The notes beneath the pieces were generated by a model that made no database searches, was not told the DNA's origin, and was given only the letters and a program-made list of their open reading frames with translations. A stretch of DNA of 64,000 nucleotides from Didymodactylos carnosus (lineage: Eukaryota; Rotifera; Eurotatoria; Philodinida; Philodinidae): assembly GCA_905250885.1 (NCBI GenBank), contig CAJNOQ010000130.1:1-64000 (forward strand), written 5' to 3'. Shown here one piece after another: positions 61,301 through 64,000 of this stretch. Each line of letters starts with the position of its first letter. Position 1 is the first letter of the stretch. The translations under genes were made by a program, and so were the position numbers.

Positions 61301-61589
61301 TAACGTTTCTTCTTACGATGCATAAAACAACACATACAAAATAAAGGAGGAGAATACGATTTCCGTTCATTTAAATCATTTGACGTGTATTATTTTCTTC
61401 CTTTTTTTTTTTGTTTTGTTTCTTAAAAATAAATTTGATCTGATTTAGACCTTCATTTTTTTTTTTTGATTATTATTTTTATTTTTTAGAAAGTTGTGGT
61501 CATGAACTTTTAATTAACAATCCGATAATAATTGGACGAGAATTATTTGTATCAGAAATAAAAGAATATTATCCAGCTGTTCATATCAA
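45192..61589 (+). CDS. Atrophin/RERE-type BAH-domain corepressor, 5' part (continues beyond window)
   Basis: Inferred exons: 45192-45216 (MDPKEDEQ), 45957-46073, 46130-46200, 46264-46369 and 61490-61589, all phase-consistent. After a charged N terminus (EERLRAQNKNRTKKNN) comes a BAH domain: YKIGDHVYLETNK, YAIGCILDF, NVMLEVKWYFRPNELPDTVY, QDRSNEF, then SCGHELLINNP and GRELFVSEIKEYYP. This order and wording match vertebrate RERE (VYIES, FICSIQDF, LLMNVKWYYR, SEVPDSVY, QDRHNEN, GRELVITDP, RELFISD). RERE is a nuclear receptor and polycomb-linked corepressor with ELM2, SANT and GATA fingers further on; those would lie past the window. A related BAH protein is possible but less likely. Intron 4 is about 15.1 kb, far larger than any other here. 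Confidence 0.88.
51824..51851. repeat. (AT)n microsatellite
   Basis: About 14 TA units in a row. Shorter (AT)n runs occur near 50124, 54537, 59826, 61234, 62091 and 62941. Confidence 0.9.
57635..57698. repeat. (GA)n followed by (CA)n microsatellite
   Basis: An AG run of about 46 bp is followed by ATACACACAC repeats. It is a purine-pyrimidine mirror tract that could form non-B DNA. Confidence 0.95.
58311..58392. repeat. Long poly(T) tract
   Basis: Runs of T separated by single other bases end in an uninterrupted run of about 44 T at 58349-58392. Length in the assembly may be inexact because such runs are hard to sequence. Confidence 0.9.
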
Positions 61590-64000
61590 GTAAGTTTAAA
61601 ATTAAATAACGTTTTTTTTTTTATTTAGTTTAGTCTAAAATATGTTGTCTTATTTTTTCTGAACATATTTCAATTTTTGATCGAAGAAAACAAAAAAAGA
61701 AAAGTGAATTAAAATTTGTCGAGTAAAAAATATCTAGATACAAAAAATTCGAATGAAAAAATGTTGAAAAAAATCTATTTATTTTAAAAGATGATAAAAA
61801 AGAAAATATATAACTCGACACTCTTATAACATATGTACATGCGTATAGATTAATTTCGAACAGATTTTTCTCTTTAAATTGTCATTCAGACGTTGACACA
61901 TCTTCAGAATGGTTTTTTTTATTCAAAATATATTATCATAGGTAGTTGACAGTCATGTGGACTCGGTAAATTTCGAACGTTTTTCTCACAATGATTCAGT
62001 TAAGAATAGAAGAAGAAAAATGTGAATGACATCGTTCTGCTTAATAAATTTTATTTTTTCAACATACTTAGAAAGTATTTAGCTCTAAATATATATATAT
62101 ATATATATTTTTATTTTCATTAAAGCTTTTTATTTCTGTATTTGAAAAATGAATGTGGCATGTGTGTCAAAAAAAAAAAAAAAAGAATGGCTGGTCGTTT
62201 TTTTTTTATTTTTTTTTTTTGGTAAAGTCAAATAAATGTTGTTGCTATTATCGGACATTGAAGGTTCTTTGTTTTTGTTATTTTTCCACGTTTTTTTTTT
62301 CTCCACATATGAAAAATATTCATTTTATATTCATCCATCTGTTTTTATATTTGTTTTTATTCAACAAAAAAAAAAATATCCTCATCATTTATCAAAGGAA
62401 AAAAAAAAAAAAATTTTTTTGACAATGATAATAATAGAGAAGAAACAGAAGATTTTTTTTTATATTAGATACTCGCCCTAAAGTATTATGTTTCTATTTG
62501 AAAAGCGACATCTTTATAAATTGTGTACACGAATAATAATAAATATCTCTCGATATATTAAGTATTAATTTAATAATCGATAATCGGACATTGAACATCA
62601 TATAATGGAATAAATAGCAATGTGCACATACATAGTCATAGACACAGCAGGAAAGCAATTTGGTATTTGACATTAATTGTTTATAGAGAAAAGAAATGAA
62701 AAATCTCTCTCTCTCTAAACTAGGTGTGGAGTGGAACAAAACAAATGACTTTTGACTTTATTTAATTACAATAAAAATAAGAGTGATTAATTAATATTGC
62801 ACTATGGTTATTTTTCAAAAAAGGATTTTTTTTTTGTTTTCTGAAAGAAAACTAGATAAATATATAATAATTTACTTTATTCGCAAATTGTTCGTTTTTT
62901 TTTTTTTTCTTTTTCTTTTTCTTCTATTCATGATGTATATATAATATATATATATATATATATCGAAACTCAAAAACTTATCATCTATTCATTACACACA
63001 CTCTTGTCTGTCAACAGAATATTTATTTAAGATTTGAAATGAAGTAGATAAAAATATATATGCTACGTACGTACCTACTAGAACATTGTTTTTTACTTGT
63101 TATTCTTTTCTCTTAAAATCTGGTTAATACGTAGTTGTTGAAAAATATATACATATTAGAGACAAAAATCTCATTGATTTTTCTTTTCCTTGTCTATGAT
63201 GTCGATGACCTGTATCTATGTGTTTAGTTTACACTATCACAAATTCAAATATTCGCTTTTTATCATCTTGACACGTGCATGTACCATCAATACACACTCT
63301 TTATAATAATATGAAGTTTAATTATGTTTTTGGTCTTTCTATAGTCTATTTAATATGTTTAGTGGTTTTTAAGATATATTTTCTTTTTCTCTCTAAAATC
63401 AGATAAGGTGAACATAAAAACTTTTATCGTATTGATAAAATTGTGTATCTCATGCTTGAAACAAAATATTTTTGACTTTATTATAAAAATATCTGAAATA
63501 GATTTGTTTTTGATTTATTTTTTTTTCTTCCCCTTCTATACTGACAAAATACAATATCGCTGATGTGTTCATCTCATTTTATATGAGAATAACTCGAAAT
63601 TGATTCATTAGTGCAAGGTCATTTAGAGAAGAGGAAATATGGCGGTATTTTTTTTACGATGTACTTTTGATCATTTTTTTTTTTTTGCTTCTATAAAGAA
63701 GATGATTTCTGTCTTCTGTTTGTCTAATAATTCATTTTTGCTTCCGACGTAAAATAAATATCGATCAAATGCCATGTAAAGAAATCGAAACTGTTTAGTT
63801 TGAATAAATTAGTATAATTATTATTTTGTTCTAACTAGTTAACGCTTGTTTTGTTCTTTATAACCACCCCACAGTGGACATTATCATCGTTAATAATCTC
63901 TTGATAAGCGTTAAGTGTATTTATTTGTTTGTGAAAATAAAGGACGAAGAATAAGAAGAAAGTGCTGTTAGTATGTTGATGATGATGATGATGATGATGA
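61590..64000 (+). other. Next intron of the RERE-type gene (5' part)
   Basis: It starts with a GTAAGT donor at 61590. AT-rich with T tracts, (AT)n runs and a terminal (GAT)n at 63975-64000. I could not find the next BAH exon (the equivalent of RGKC and FFYILGYNP), so this intron probably also exceeds 2.4 kb. Confidence 0.6.

Larger units (their letters stand above)
46370..61489 (+). other. Giant (~15.1 kb) intron of the RERE-type gene, rich in simple repeats
   Basis: It has a GTATGT donor at 46370 and a TTTTTTAG acceptor ending at 61489. No exon, transposon or long inverted repeat was recognised inside. The sequence is dominated by AT-rich DNA with many pyrimidine-rich tracts on the sense strand and microsatellites; open frames within it are low-complexity. 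Unannotated small exons or regulatory elements cannot be excluded. Confidence 0.75.

Noticed and set aside
63975-64000. (GAT)n at the right edge as a coding Asp repeat
   Set aside because: It lies within the RERE-type intron and is a simple microsatellite; a similar run occurs at about 55655.

Overview
The window is AT-rich animal nuclear DNA. Coding regions are split by spliceosomal introns with clean GT-AG ends, most of them 50-110 nt. The conserved genes (PBX homeobox, FAH, HSD17B12-type SDR, U2AF1, PPP6C, RERE/atrophin) are metazoan. Short introns, low GC and many short mobile-element remnants would fit a rotifer (bdelloid-like) or another compact invertebrate genome. That placement is inference; no telomere repeat, rRNA or mitochondrial marker is present to settle it.

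The left part, about 1-24.9 kb, is gene-poor and repeat-rich. It holds two intact-looking genes: a type II membrane DXD glycosyltransferase (minus strand, 2400-3419) and a small four-transmembrane MARVEL-like gene (plus, 16067-17012). The rest is a broken LINE (minus, 6560-8240), a pair of tandem 0.65-0.7 kb inverted-repeat elements (8311-9681) with a 146-bp hAT-type MITE nested in the second one, and a run of long hairpins or inverted-repeat elements near 5.7, 10.5, 12.8-13.4, 20.2, 22.0-22.9 and 23.3 kb.

The central part, about 24.9-44 kb, is gene-dense. In order it holds a PBX/exd homeobox gene (plus) with an 8-nt microexon inside the homeodomain; a TDP2-like endonuclease/exonuclease/phosphatase gene on the opposite strand, apparently inside the last PBX intron; a hAT transposase remnant; fumarylacetoacetase FAH (minus, 11 exons, complete); an HSD17B12-like SDR (minus, 8 exons, complete) ending 234 bp from the FAH start; U2AF1 (plus, 6 exons, complete); and PPP6C (plus, 4 exons, complete) with a ~570-bp hairpin element in its first intron.

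The right part, 45.2-64 kb, appears to be one gene: the 5' end of an atrophin/RERE-type BAH protein. Four exons within 1.2 kb are followed by a ~15.1-kb intron full of microsatellites and T-rich tracts, then the next BAH exon at 61490-61589. The gene runs off the window.

The genes are mostly unrelated housekeeping or developmental genes rather than one pathway. I found no CRISPR, operon-like accessory system or convincing new multi-gene system. The most unusual points are the microexon, the nested antisense gene, the partial exon duplications at the PBX and MARVEL loci, the giant RERE intron beside otherwise tiny introns, and the number of unrelated long palindromes. Exon borders were read by hand from splice consensus, frame and family similarity; no search or transcript data were available.
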